From a virus, in IMG/VR virus record IMGVR_UViG_3300020027_000273, positions 1 through 30,660 of that record: a DNA stretch of 30,660 nucleotides; one strand, written 5' to 3'. The notes beneath the pieces were generated by a model. That model was not told where the DNA came from and did no database searches. It was given only the letters and a program-made list of their open reading frames with translations. Position 1 is the stretch's first letter; every line of letters starts with the position of its first letter. Below, piece after piece: positions 15,893-23,578 of the stretch. The translations under genes and the position numbers were made by a program.

Positions 15893-16315
15893 TTATTTGG
15901 TTAACATCAATTCTTGAATTGGATCAAGTTTGAATGGTCTTTGTTCTTCAGAGGTTTTTCCATCTGTGTCGATGATGTCTGACAATTTTTCGGTTTTTGT
16001 AAGAGCCTTAATGGCTTTACTTCCATTGTCAAAGTCGGTATCCAGAATAGACTTCCAGATCACCTTTCCTTCTGCATTAATCTGTCTGTTCTTGACAGCA
16101 TCTTCGAGAAGATTATTAATTTCAGATTCTCTCTTTGCCTTTTCTTTGGCTTCGAATGAGTCGACCTTTGCTTGCAATTCATTGATCTTAGTATCTCTGT
16201 TGGAGAGTTCCTGTGCTTTGATCGCAATTGCGTTTGTCATTTCCTGAACTTTCGCCATGACATCCTTCTCAGATGCGTCCGGTTGAAGACTCAAGACGTT
16301 TAGAATTTCTTCCAT
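15893..16315 (-). CDS. Possible internally initiated scaffold protein
   Basis: An in-frame ATG at 16315 begins MEEILNVLSLQPDASEKDVM, just where the protease domain ends and the coiled-coil scaffold begins. The 15 nt before it read GATAAATATACACGC, an AT-rich element reminiscent of the other phage starts. Separate translation of a scaffold from the 3' part of a protease gene is known in lambda; here it is inferred. Confidence 0.35.
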   Translation of the reverse strand: MEEILNVLSLQPDASEKDVMAKVQEMTNAIAIKAQELSNRDTKINELQAKVDSFEAKEKAKRESEINNLLEDAVKNRQINAEGKVIWKSILDTDFDNGSKAIKALTKTEKLSDIIDTDGKTSEEQRPFKLDPIQELMLTK

Positions 16316-16927
16316 GCGTGTATATTTATCTTTTAGGTTATTTATTTCATTAAATGAAGCGGAAGCAACTAGTTGCCTTACCTCGTGTTGATAACTGTCA
16401 ACCATTGACAGTTTGGTATTGATTAACTCTGTAGCCAAATTTTCTTGTAAGGCTTGTTTTGCTGTAAACCAAGTATCCTTGGACATCCAGTTCTTAATCT
16501 TATCCTTCGCTCTCTTGGTCACTGCCTTTACCAGATCGTAAATATTCTGATTGGTGTTTACCAACGCATCGTCAGTAGAACCATCGCTGTACTTAGCAGA
16601 ATGAAGCATCAACTGAGAATAGGAATACATTTTCCTTTTTGATCCTGCCAAGAATATCAACGCTGCCATGCTTGCGCCGACCGCATCAATAATTGTAGTA
16701 ACTGGCTTCGAAGAATTGGAAATCTTTGTGATTAAAGGAAGTCCCTTATAAACGCTGCCTCCCAAGGAATTGATTAATATCTCTATCTCATCAATTGAAT
16801 CGTCAGACTCCAATGCTTCGAACTCAATCAAAAACCTCTCGGATGTGTAGCCCTCAGAGTCTATTTCATTAAACAATCGCATTTTGCCAATGCGATTCTC
16901 TTTTGCTACAATGAATTTGTTTTCCAT
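15893..16927 (-). CDS. ClpP-like head maturation protease fused to scaffold
   Basis: From ATG at 16927 (344 residues; an upstream ATG at 16942 lies before the GTATTTA element and is less likely). Residues 1-175 form an S14 ClpP-like protease: LINSLGGSVYKG (oxyanion strand), nucleophile S86 in GASMA, H109 in LMLHS and D151 in KDTWFTA, which matches the position of the ClpP aspartate. Residues about 205-344 form a charged coiled coil typical of scaffolds. Met205 (16315) gives a possible internal start for a free scaffold of 140 residues, as in lambda C/Nu3. It would cleave scaffold and itself during prohead maturation. It directly precedes the capsid gene. Confidence 0.85.
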   Translation of the reverse strand: MENKFIVAKENRIGKMRLFNEIDSEGYTSERFLIEFEALESDDSIDEIEILINSLGGSVYKGLPLITKISNSSKPVTTIIDAVGASMAALIFLAGSKRKMYSYSQLMLHSAKYSDGSTDDALVNTNQNIYDLVKAVTKRAKDKIKNWMSKDTWFTAKQALQENLATELINTKLSMVDSYQHEVRQLVASASFNEINNLKDKYTRMEEILNVLSLQPDASEKDVMAKVQEMTNAIAIKAQELSNRDTKINELQAKVDSFEAKEKAKRESEINNLLEDAVKNRQINAEGKVIWKSILDTDFDNGSKAIKALTKTEKLSDIIDTDGKTSEEQRPFKLDPIQELMLTK

Positions 16928-16932
16928 TGAAT

Positions 16933-16940
16933 TTAAATAC
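16933..16940 (-). promoter_or_regulatory. Candidate late element GTATTTAA before the protease gene
   Basis: Five nucleotides upstream of the ATG at 16927. It supports that start over the ATG at 16942. It also lies in the short gap to the divergent plus-strand gene at 16949. Confidence 0.45.
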
Positions 16941-16948
16941 ACGCAACG

Positions 16949-17218
16949 ATGAAAAAGGAAAGGTTTACGGTAAGACTAAATTTGTTACATGCTGTATTTA
17001 TCTCCATGCATGAGACAGCGAACAGAATAAACGTTCTTCAGCAAGAACTTATGGGAGCAATTGAAATAAGAAATGGTGCGATCAGGAAACGTTACACGGA
17101 GATGTATAACATCAATACTTGGTACATGATCAAACTCAATTACGTTTACTCACAGATTGCAAAGGAGTTCGACTTGAAGGCAGCAACGGTCAAGAACATT
17201 ATTCTCTACAAAAAATAA
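16949..17218 (+). CDS. Small plus-strand protein with HTH-like C-terminus, antisense within the late operon
   Basis: An 89-residue protein encoded between portal and protease but on the opposite strand. The C-terminal IKLNYVYSQIAKEFDLKAAT VKNII looks like a helix-turn-helix of the kind that reads IAxxFxLxxxTVxxI. The N-terminal half is helical (SMHETANRINVLQQELMGAI). It has its own downstream terminator on the plus strand. It could be a small DNA-binding regulator or moron expressed in the lysogen. The family is not recognised. Confidence 0.6.
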   Translation: MKKERFTVRLNLLHAVFISMHETANRINVLQQELMGAIEIRNGAIRKRYTEMYNINTWYMIKLNYVYSQIAKEFDLKAATVKNIILYKK

Positions 17219-17275
17219 TGATTTGCAAAAGGCGAAGTATTTACTTTTGAAAATCGTTCAAATTTTCGGCTACGG

Positions 17276-17308
17276 GGAAGAGGGTGTCATTGCGGCATCC
17301 TCTTTTTT
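17276..17308 (+). terminator. Rho-independent terminator for the antisense small gene
   Basis: On the plus strand AAGAGGGTG pairs with CATCCTCTT (one G-T wobble) around TCATTGCGG and runs into a T6 tract. It lies 4 bp before the convergent end of the portal gene. Confidence 0.75.
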
Positions 17309-17311
17309 CAT

Positions 17312-19333
17312 TTACAGCAATCCATCAATTTCCTTCTTGTCTTCCTTGGAAAGTATCTTGAGATATGGGTGGTTCTTTGAAAACAGTTCCCCTGTCTTTC
17401 CCGGATTAAATCTAAAGTCGGGAGCAGCGATCTTCTTATATTCACTTCGCTCCTTCGCTGTTAACTTTGCTGGCTTTGCGTTCGGGACGGCAACTAGACG
17501 ACACCTACAATTCCAATCGAACGGAGGCACAAGAGAATTAAACAATGAATCATTCTTTTTAAGGATAAGTCCTTCCAACTTAGCATGTGATGGTCTTACT
17601 CTAGCATCCCCTACAGTTGAAAACATTAGCATGTCATCATTGTCATAGGATAGCCAATCACTTGCGGATTGCGCCTGACTGATTGCGGACTGGTATTCTG
17701 TTTTGAGATGGTTCTTGTTGAACTCCAACCCAATCTTTTTGCACTCCTGCTTGAACTGGCTGAACGATCTAAGATTCTTACCTTCGAAAAGCAGATCGTT
17801 GAACGACTGTACCAGTGCCTTATTCTTGCCACCAGTGAAATAGTAAATGTTTTGCTTCAACGCTGCAATAAAGTCAAGGTCTTCTGAATCAAAATTTGGA
17901 TTTGACAAATCTCCATCGAAGTTGAAAGAATCGAAGACTGCCTTTGACATGAGGTCGCCAACTCGTCGAATGTATTCCGGGTCTAATGGATTTACGTTAT
18001 TAGAGTAAACATCGCTTATGATCTGGTCAACGATGCTTTCCAACTCTCGGTTATACAAATCATCAACCTCGGACTCTACCGAATTGATAATGTCATGGGA
18101 GCAATTATCGTGGTGCTTATAGTATTCTTTTAGTTCGGCTAGTAGTTGTCCCGATTGGTTTGGACTTTTTTTTTGAAAGCCGTTGTCAGGAACGGACTGT
18201 TGTGTTGGCATCAACTCCACATCGAACGGTAAATCAAGATATTGCTTGATATCTTCACCTTCTGCTTGGTAGCCCGATAGTGTCAACTGATTTATTGTAT
18301 CCAACCTTTCTTGGTACGATCTCTTTTCCTTCGATATGAACTTGAAATGTGAGTTCTCAAGTCTGTAACCTAGAGCAATAAGTTTAGGGAATACAATATC
18401 GTTAATAATATAGGTCATGTATTCACGATCTGAATCAGATACTTCATCAGCAACGCGTTCATGAACCTCAGATTGTGACCTAGATGAACCATCATCCGTT
18501 GTCATGGTAACCGACAAAACCGCCTTCGACATTTCAGAATTACACAGGTTGATAAGTTCCGAGTATATTTTATGCGCATCGGTTGATGACGTGGCAATGA
18601 TCTCCAATTCATCGCTAAGGCCGGTCACAATATTGCGATTGGTAATCAGCCTTTGCATGTCTGCCTGATACTTGGCAGTCTGGTCGCGGTTATCTGTTTT
18701 CAAAACCGTCATCGGAATTCCAAATGTTTGCGCGTGGTCTCCCCACATGGCAATCGTAATACGTTTGATCAATGCATGCACCACCACGCTATTAAGGATT
18801 CCAAGATTCTGGGAGTCAACAAGGATATAATAATCAGAGTCATTGCGGCCATCGATAGGAATTAGTTGACCTAGATTAACCTGATATGGATTTTTAACGA
18901 TTGAGCGAAGTTCTGGAATTACGTTACCTCTTGAAATTAGTTTAACGTCCTTGATCTCACTATCGATCAATTCTTGAATCTCAACAAGGGAATAGCCGTA
19001 AAACTTTGAGTCTATGATTGCTTCCTGCAATTTATTGAACCATTGTTTTGAGAATAGTTTTGTTAGTTCGTCATCAATGTTGCCTCTATCATCCATTACA
19101 GCGAATTCCTCGCCAAGAACCTTTGACTTTCTCTGTTGGATCACACTGGATAAATGCGGATCAAGAAGTATTGAATCGTAAATATCTTGAAGAGGTTTTT
19201 TTATTGGAACCTGTATCTGTCCGTTGATCCTTTGAAGTTCCGCTCTTATGTGAGCACTGACCCAAGCCTGAATTGTTTTTCTTGAACGGTCGTAATATAT
19301 ATCTAGTTTGTCCGATAGTTTGTCTTCTGCCAT
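17312..19333 (-). CDS. Portal protein (DUF935/Mu gp29-like) fused to a MuF head morphogenesis domain
   Basis: A 673-residue protein. The N-terminal 400 residues resemble Mu-type portals (DUF935): DPHLSSVIQQRKSKVLGEEF, YGYSLVEIQ, then VVHALIKRITIAMWGDHAQT FGIPM and LSVTMTTDDGSSRSQSEVHE. The last 150 residues form a MuF domain of the SPP1 gp7 / Mu F type, with STVGDARVRPSHAKLEGLIL and the conserved PPFDWNCRCRLVAVP. Portal forms the DNA channel; MuF proteins bind the portal inside the head. In Mu these are separate genes. The start has GTATTTAA 4 nt upstream. Confidence 0.85.
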   Translation of the reverse strand: MAEDKLSDKLDIYYDRSRKTIQAWVSAHIRAELQRINGQIQVPIKKPLQDIYDSILLDPHLSSVIQQRKSKVLGEEFAVMDDRGNIDDELTKLFSKQWFNKLQEAIIDSKFYGYSLVEIQELIDSEIKDVKLISRGNVIPELRSIVKNPYQVNLGQLIPIDGRNDSDYYILVDSQNLGILNSVVVHALIKRITIAMWGDHAQTFGIPMTVLKTDNRDQTAKYQADMQRLITNRNIVTGLSDELEIIATSSTDAHKIYSELINLCNSEMSKAVLSVTMTTDDGSSRSQSEVHERVADEVSDSDREYMTYIINDIVFPKLIALGYRLENSHFKFISKEKRSYQERLDTINQLTLSGYQAEGEDIKQYLDLPFDVELMPTQQSVPDNGFQKKSPNQSGQLLAELKEYYKHHDNCSHDIINSVESEVDDLYNRELESIVDQIISDVYSNNVNPLDPEYIRRVGDLMSKAVFDSFNFDGDLSNPNFDSEDLDFIAALKQNIYYFTGGKNKALVQSFNDLLFEGKNLRSFSQFKQECKKIGLEFNKNHLKTEYQSAISQAQSASDWLSYDNDDMLMFSTVGDARVRPSHAKLEGLILKKNDSLFNSLVPPFDWNCRCRLVAVPNAKPAKLTAKERSEYKKIAAPDFRFNPGKTGELFSKNHPYLKILSKEDKKEIDGLL

Positions 19334-19337
19334 GTAG

Positions 19338-19345
19338 TTAAATAC
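19338..19345 (-). promoter_or_regulatory. Candidate late element GTATTTAA before the portal gene
   Basis: Four nucleotides upstream of the ATG at 19333, in the 33-bp gap after the connector gene. Confidence 0.45.
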
Positions 19346-19366
19346 TTGGCAGGATTCGATTCACCG

Positions 19367-19924
19367 TTAGTAATAAAGACCTATTCCACTATCGGGTTTG
19401 CCAGTGATATAGATGTTATATGTTCGGTCTTCGAGTTCTGGAAAGTCTGGACTTAACTTCTCGCATTGAATATTTTTTAGGAACATCATCACTTCTTGGT
19501 AAGAATTGGTGCGATGAACCGGAATGTTTTCCGGGCTGATACGTTCGTGAAGTTTATACAGTGAAATAGTTACCAACCAATCAACTATCAACGGGTATCT
19601 TGGTTCAACCATCATCCAATCAAATGAACCGGGCAGGGATGTCGTGGCCGACACTGGTGAATAGAGTAAGGCGCTGAAATTATCACCAGACGTAAACCAT
19701 ACCGTGTCACCGCTAAAGTATGTTTGGCCGTGCTGGTAAGTAGGGTATGATTTGTAAAGCGCATTCAGGTCATACCTCTTTCTCAAGTATAGGGAAATGA
19801 CTTCTTGAGCCTTTATCTCGCTGTCTAGGATCGACAGGTCTGGGTTCGAGTCTTCCTCAACCAAGGTGGTTAAATCGTCCTCACTAATTTTATACTTATA
19901 ATCAGAATCTCGAAGGTATCGCAT
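19367..19924 (-). CDS. Head-tail connector, Gp36-like (DUF1320 type)
   Basis: From ATG at 19924, 185 residues. The frame is open up to 20041, but the start at 19924 begins MRYLRDSDYKYKISEDDLTT L, the usual N-terminus of Mu Gp36-like connectors, and GTATTTAT lies 4 nt before it. Helical N-terminal part with DSEIKAQEVISLYLRKRYDL, a beta insertion (YFSGDTVWFTSGDNFSALLY), and C-terminal IVDWLVTISLYKLHERISPE plus YQEVMMFLKNI. The family pairs with DUF935 portals. It is the first gene of the minus-strand structural block. Confidence 0.7.
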   Translation of the reverse strand: MRYLRDSDYKYKISEDDLTTLVEEDSNPDLSILDSEIKAQEVISLYLRKRYDLNALYKSYPTYQHGQTYFSGDTVWFTSGDNFSALLYSPVSATTSLPGSFDWMMVEPRYPLIVDWLVTISLYKLHERISPENIPVHRTNSYQEVMMFLKNIQCEKLSPDFPELEDRTYNIYITGKPDSGIGLYY

Positions 19925-19928
19925 GGAG

Positions 19929-19936
19929 ATAAATAC
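19929..19936 (-). promoter_or_regulatory. Candidate late element GTATTTAT before the connector gene
   Basis: Four nucleotides upstream of the ATG at 19924. It decides this start over longer in-frame options, and it is the first late element of the block. Confidence 0.45.
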
Positions 19937-20077
19937 CCAGACATATTTGAGAATTCGACGGTTTTTGTTTATTTCGAACAACTGAATTTCACTCCCCACC
20001 CGGTCGCAATAGACCCCCAGCCCATCCATAGGTGAGTTCAACGTTTTTACTGAACTATACTAACCCCCTATATACCT

Positions 20078-20371
20078 ATGACCGCTACGGAACTAAAGGA
20101 CTTATTGATCTCTCGAAAGTGGGAATACAAGCCCGTTGTGTATTCATTCAACGCAACCACTATGTCGACCAGCAGTGGAGTAATGACACCTTACGAAATT
20201 GAAGAAAAGGATGACCTGTTACTTCTCACAAACACCGATCTCAGAAACAAACAACCTTTTAGGTTGACGGTAAAAGAAAATCACGGACTCACAGAGATCA
20301 CAATTGCTCCCGTAATCATTGGTGACACTGGTTTCTCGCCAATTATCCTAACTGAGATTATCCCTAACTGA
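20078..20371 (+). CDS. Small unknown protein, first gene of the cargo operon
   Basis: A 97-residue protein, 4 bp upstream of the nuclease gene. Predicted beta-rich in the second half (PFRLTVKENHGLTEITIAPV IIGDTGFSP) with a helical start (ATELKDLLISRKWE). No family recognised. Tight spacing suggests co-expression with the nuclease and HEPN genes; it could be a regulatory or protective partner. It could instead be an old phage gene at the edge of the head module. Confidence 0.6.
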   Translation: MTATELKDLLISRKWEYKPVVYSFNATTMSTSSGVMTPYEIEEKDDLLLLTNTDLRNKQPFRLTVKENHGLTEITIAPVIIGDTGFSPIILTEIIPN

Positions 20372-20375
20372 CAGA

Positions 20376-21383
20376 ATGGAAAACGTCTACTACTTTCAAC
20401 GCTATTCTCAGAAGGAGAATTGGGCGACAAACAATACCATGCTTTTGCTTTCCAGACTGTACCACTATGACAGATGGAAGTTTTCGGAAGTGATCAATAA
20501 AATATTGGAAGACGATGGAGCGGAGCCATTGGATATTGGAATAAACTTTTTCCAACAGGCTAAGGGACTTAAGAGCGTGCCCGACGCTTTAATTTCTCAA
20601 AGCAGTTTCGAATTACTGGTCGAAACAAAACGGCAGGATGATTTCACTTCTGACCAACTTATCCGACACCTAGACGCGTTCAAGATTACGTCATCAAGCA
20701 AAGTAATGTTAGCACTATCGCTCAATCCTTGCGACACTAAAATAAGAAAGGAAGTTGATGATCATATAAGGAAGGAGAAACTAAGCATCACGTTTGTCTC
20801 CACATCGTTTGAGAGACTTACTGATATTATTCGCGCAATTCTTGAGAGTCACGAAATTGAGTTACTGGAGATACTGGAAGATTATTTAGGATTTTGCAAT
20901 GACTCAGGGCTCATTCAGAATAAAGACCACACCATGCTTGTGGTAACTTCTGGTAAATCGATTACAGAAAACCTCAAGTATAACATATATTATGATCCTG
21001 ACACACGAGTGCACAAATTGCCTTTCAAATACATTGGCCTATACGATAAGAAGAATGTTGTAGCCGTTGGAAGGGTAACTAAACTTATTTACTGTGAATA
21101 TAAGAAAGGGAAACTCGTTCCTTCGATTTCCTCCGCGCCATTAAAATTAACACGCGACGAAGAGTCACGCGTAAAGGCAACAATAGAAGAAACAAGTTAC
21201 TACAATCTCAAAAATGATACTAAGTTCTTTCTCGTAGACAAATTCATCCCTACTAAATTTGAAAAAACGTCATGGTCGTCAATGCGAAGCAAACAATACT
21301 TCTTTCTAAACAAAATGGAAGGATACAGCAAATCGTTTGAAACTAAGCAGATTGCCGAATTCCTCAAACAACATACGTGGTAA
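20376..21383 (+). CDS. PD-(D/E)XK-type nuclease
   Basis: A 335-residue protein. The catalytic motif is clear: P69-D70, then 12 residues, then E83-T-K85 (SVPDALISQSSF followed by ELLVETKRQD), the PD-x12-ExK pattern of the restriction-endonuclease-like fold. An N-terminal helix with E38 and a later QLIRHLDAF fit the same core. The 180 residues after the nuclease domain form a second beta-rich domain with repeated strand pairs (KNVVAVGRVTKLIYCEYKKG), of unknown function and perhaps recognition or sensing. Spacing to neighbours is 4 and 18 bp. A role in DNA cleavage for phage defence is inferred from context. Confidence 0.7.
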   Translation: MENVYYFQRYSQKENWATNNTMLLLSRLYHYDRWKFSEVINKILEDDGAEPLDIGINFFQQAKGLKSVPDALISQSSFELLVETKRQDDFTSDQLIRHLDAFKITSSSKVMLALSLNPCDTKIRKEVDDHIRKEKLSITFVSTSFERLTDIIRAILESHEIELLEILEDYLGFCNDSGLIQNKDHTMLVVTSGKSITENLKYNIYYDPDTRVHKLPFKYIGLYDKKNVVAVGRVTKLIYCEYKKGKLVPSISSAPLKLTRDEESRVKATIEETSYYNLKNDTKFFLVDKFIPTKFEKTSWSSMRSKQYFFLNKMEGYSKSFETKQIAEFLKQHTW

Positions 21384-21401
21384 ACGCAAAACTAAAAGAA
21401 A

Positions 21402-22214
21402 ATGACGACTTGGAACCAATGTCAGCATCATTACGATTCTATCTTCGAAACGTTTCAAGACTATCTTGAAACGCAAATTGCAAATGTTAACGCAAATACA
21501 ATTGCACTCGGTGTACAACTGGCGATTCTACAGAAGTTTCAGATTAATATGATTTGTGCACGAGACTTTATACCGTATGTGTCAGAGGATCAAAAGAAAT
21601 TTCTTTCACTTGGACTTGTGCTAAGAGGCATTATTTCTGATGTAATTAATTACCGGTATTTGAATAAAGTTAGAACGAGCGTTGGGCTTGACGAATTTGA
21701 GATTGAATCAAAAGTGCTAGATCGAGACTTTGTCGAGGCGTATGGAAAGATGATTGGACAAGAAGCCATCCTTGCCAGTGCAGATCAGGAAACTAAGACG
21801 GCGATTGCAGCATCTTTTCAAAATCAGTTTGGGGCTCTTCACGTCGATAATAAACTTATGACTGGAACGCAGATTCGAAATTCTGAAACGTTTAAGGCAA
21901 ATATGTCTGCATACTTACAAACCATTAACAAACCTGATCTACACTACGCTAGGGAGGCGGGCAAACTGCAATTCGTTGTTGATGATGACTCTAGTATAAT
22001 TGAGATACTTTATAAGTACTTATCACAACTTCAACATTTTTCCCTGATTGGAAGAAAAATGTACACTATGGATGGCTTCTTGGATTTCAACCCACACATT
22101 ACTCTTTTGACCCTATTTTTGATGGCTAAGGTTATTAGGCAAATTGCACTTGATGTTGCGCCACATCAACCGACCTTGACTGCTTTGGACACATTTATCA
22201 ATGCATTTGTATAA
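21402..22214 (+). CDS. Helical protein, possibly HEPN-like (DUF5677-type)
   Basis: A 270-residue, nearly all-helical protein. LSLGLVLRGIISDVINYRYL and LYKYLSQLQHFS recall the conserved helices of DUF5677-type HEPN relatives, including a serine/histidine pair where those proteins have YRxLSxxxH, but a clear R-x4-6-H motif is missing. It lies 18 bp after the nuclease gene and overlaps or abuts the next. An inactive HEPN-like partner of the following HEPN protein is one possibility. I do not recognise it with certainty. Confidence 0.6.
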   Translation: MTTWNQCQHHYDSIFETFQDYLETQIANVNANTIALGVQLAILQKFQINMICARDFIPYVSEDQKKFLSLGLVLRGIISDVINYRYLNKVRTSVGLDEFEIESKVLDRDFVEAYGKMIGQEAILASADQETKTAIAASFQNQFGALHVDNKLMTGTQIRNSETFKANMSAYLQTINKPDLHYAREAGKLQFVVDDDSSIIEILYKYLSQLQHFSLIGRKMYTMDGFLDFNPHITLLTLFLMAKVIRQIALDVAPHQPTLTALDTFINAFV

Positions 22215-22218
22215 TGAC

Positions 22219-23565
22219 ATGGCAATAACCCTGAATGAGCACAAAGTAAAGCACATAGACCAAGAGTCATTGCTATTGATCGACCTTTTGGAAACGTCAA
22301 CGCTAATGCCGGACGATCCGGTTGCAGATGATCCTAAAAAGGAGAAACTGATTGATCCGCCTCCTATTTTGACTTTTACCATGCCAGACAATTACATTCT
22401 TACTAAAGGCAATCTTCCATTCGATTGTTTTAAGAGAACATGCATTGGATTCAATGAGGAGAATTACATTAGATTTAAAAAATTGGTTGATACGATACAT
22501 AAAGGGCATGAAGTAGGCACAAAAATCAGCCATGAATTTGTTCACAAGACAGTCTGGGGTTGGTTGATTCAAGCAAAACGGAAAGGTCAGAGTGATGGCA
22601 GTTTATCGGACTACCTTCATGAACAACTAAACGGAGCGATTAAAGAGTACAAGATGCACTTTACAATCCTGTATCTACATCCAAAGTATAAGTTCAATAT
22701 TGGCCTTGCTGAATTTGGTTCATTCTCAGGGGAATACTTTGATAAGTTTATTGACACCTTCAACAAGAATAAGCCGGGTCTGCCAAATGTGTTCGTGCGA
22801 ATGAAGAAAGAATATTTCGGCCAAAAATATGTGGCGGTCACCGTCGAGGGTGAGAAAATCCGGGCTCAACAAATTGCCGCAGACTATTGTGCAATCGCAG
22901 TTGATATTCTGAAAATATGCAGCGACACACTCGACCAACCAGATTTAAAAATTAGTTTTGATATTGATTTCAGGTCTCAGGAAAGCCCACAAGACAAGAC
23001 ACTTGTTGAAGCAATTAATTCGGAAGACGGGCTTACTACACAATTACGGCGAAAGCCAGCAAATTACGATCTTGAAGAACGACGAATGGCTGCAATTGAG
23101 AAAAGAGGGCTTAACACTTTTCGCGACTTTCTAATTTCGATTGAACAGGAGAAGCCAAGTGAATTACAGAATCTCATTCTTCGAGCCATTCGCAGGTTTG
23201 CCGATGCATTGACAAACACTGATCTTCATAGGCGCGTCGCATCGCTGTTCACGATACTTGAATCGTTGCTTTTGTTAGATCAGGATTCTCCGATTACTGA
23301 TAGCGTTGTCAAGTATACCACCAGACTGGTATCTAAGGACATTGAGACAAGAAAAATACTGTCAGTCTTGATCAAGGAATTATACAAGGTTCGAAGCAAA
23401 TGGGTTCACCACGCAATCGAGGAACCAATTCATGAAAAGGATTTAGCAGGACTTCAAATAGTTGTGCATACGCTCTTGAAGGTCTTGATAGGAAAAACGA
23501 AACAGCATAAAGAGAAGGCGACGATTTTAAAAGAGATCGACGATGCAATTTTAAGTGCTGGATGA
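22219..23565 (+). CDS. HEPN-domain RNase-like protein (ApeA-like)
   Basis: A 448-residue protein from ATG at 22219; an ATG at 22201 overlapping the previous gene by 14 bp is also possible. The C-terminal 140 residues look like an Apea-type HEPN domain, with RVASLFTILESLLLLDQDS and then LIKELYKVRSKWVHH. In the last, R-S-K-W-V-H gives the R-x4-H RNase motif (R392 and H397). The first 300 residues are mixed and not recognised; they may sense the trigger. HEPN RNases of this type cut tRNA or mRNA in abortive infection; here the defence role is inferred. It ends 13 bp from the convergent DUF2971-like gene. Confidence 0.65.
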   Translation: MAITLNEHKVKHIDQESLLLIDLLETSTLMPDDPVADDPKKEKLIDPPPILTFTMPDNYILTKGNLPFDCFKRTCIGFNEENYIRFKKLVDTIHKGHEVGTKISHEFVHKTVWGWLIQAKRKGQSDGSLSDYLHEQLNGAIKEYKMHFTILYLHPKYKFNIGLAEFGSFSGEYFDKFIDTFNKNKPGLPNVFVRMKKEYFGQKYVAVTVEGEKIRAQQIAADYCAIAVDILKICSDTLDQPDLKISFDIDFRSQESPQDKTLVEAINSEDGLTTQLRRKPANYDLEERRMAAIEKRGLNTFRDFLISIEQEKPSELQNLILRAIRRFADALTNTDLHRRVASLFTILESLLLLDQDSPITDSVVKYTTRLVSKDIETRKILSVLIKELYKVRSKWVHHAIEEPIHEKDLAGLQIVVHTLLKVLIGKTKQHKEKATILKEIDDAILSAG

Positions 23566-23578
23566 TGTGACCACCTTT

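Noticed and set aside
20046-20058. 13-mer TTTACTGAACTAT shared with 25888-25900 as an early promoter pair
   Set aside because: A few 13-mer matches are expected by chance in AT-rich DNA of this size, and the distances to the next genes differ (19 versus 112 bp).
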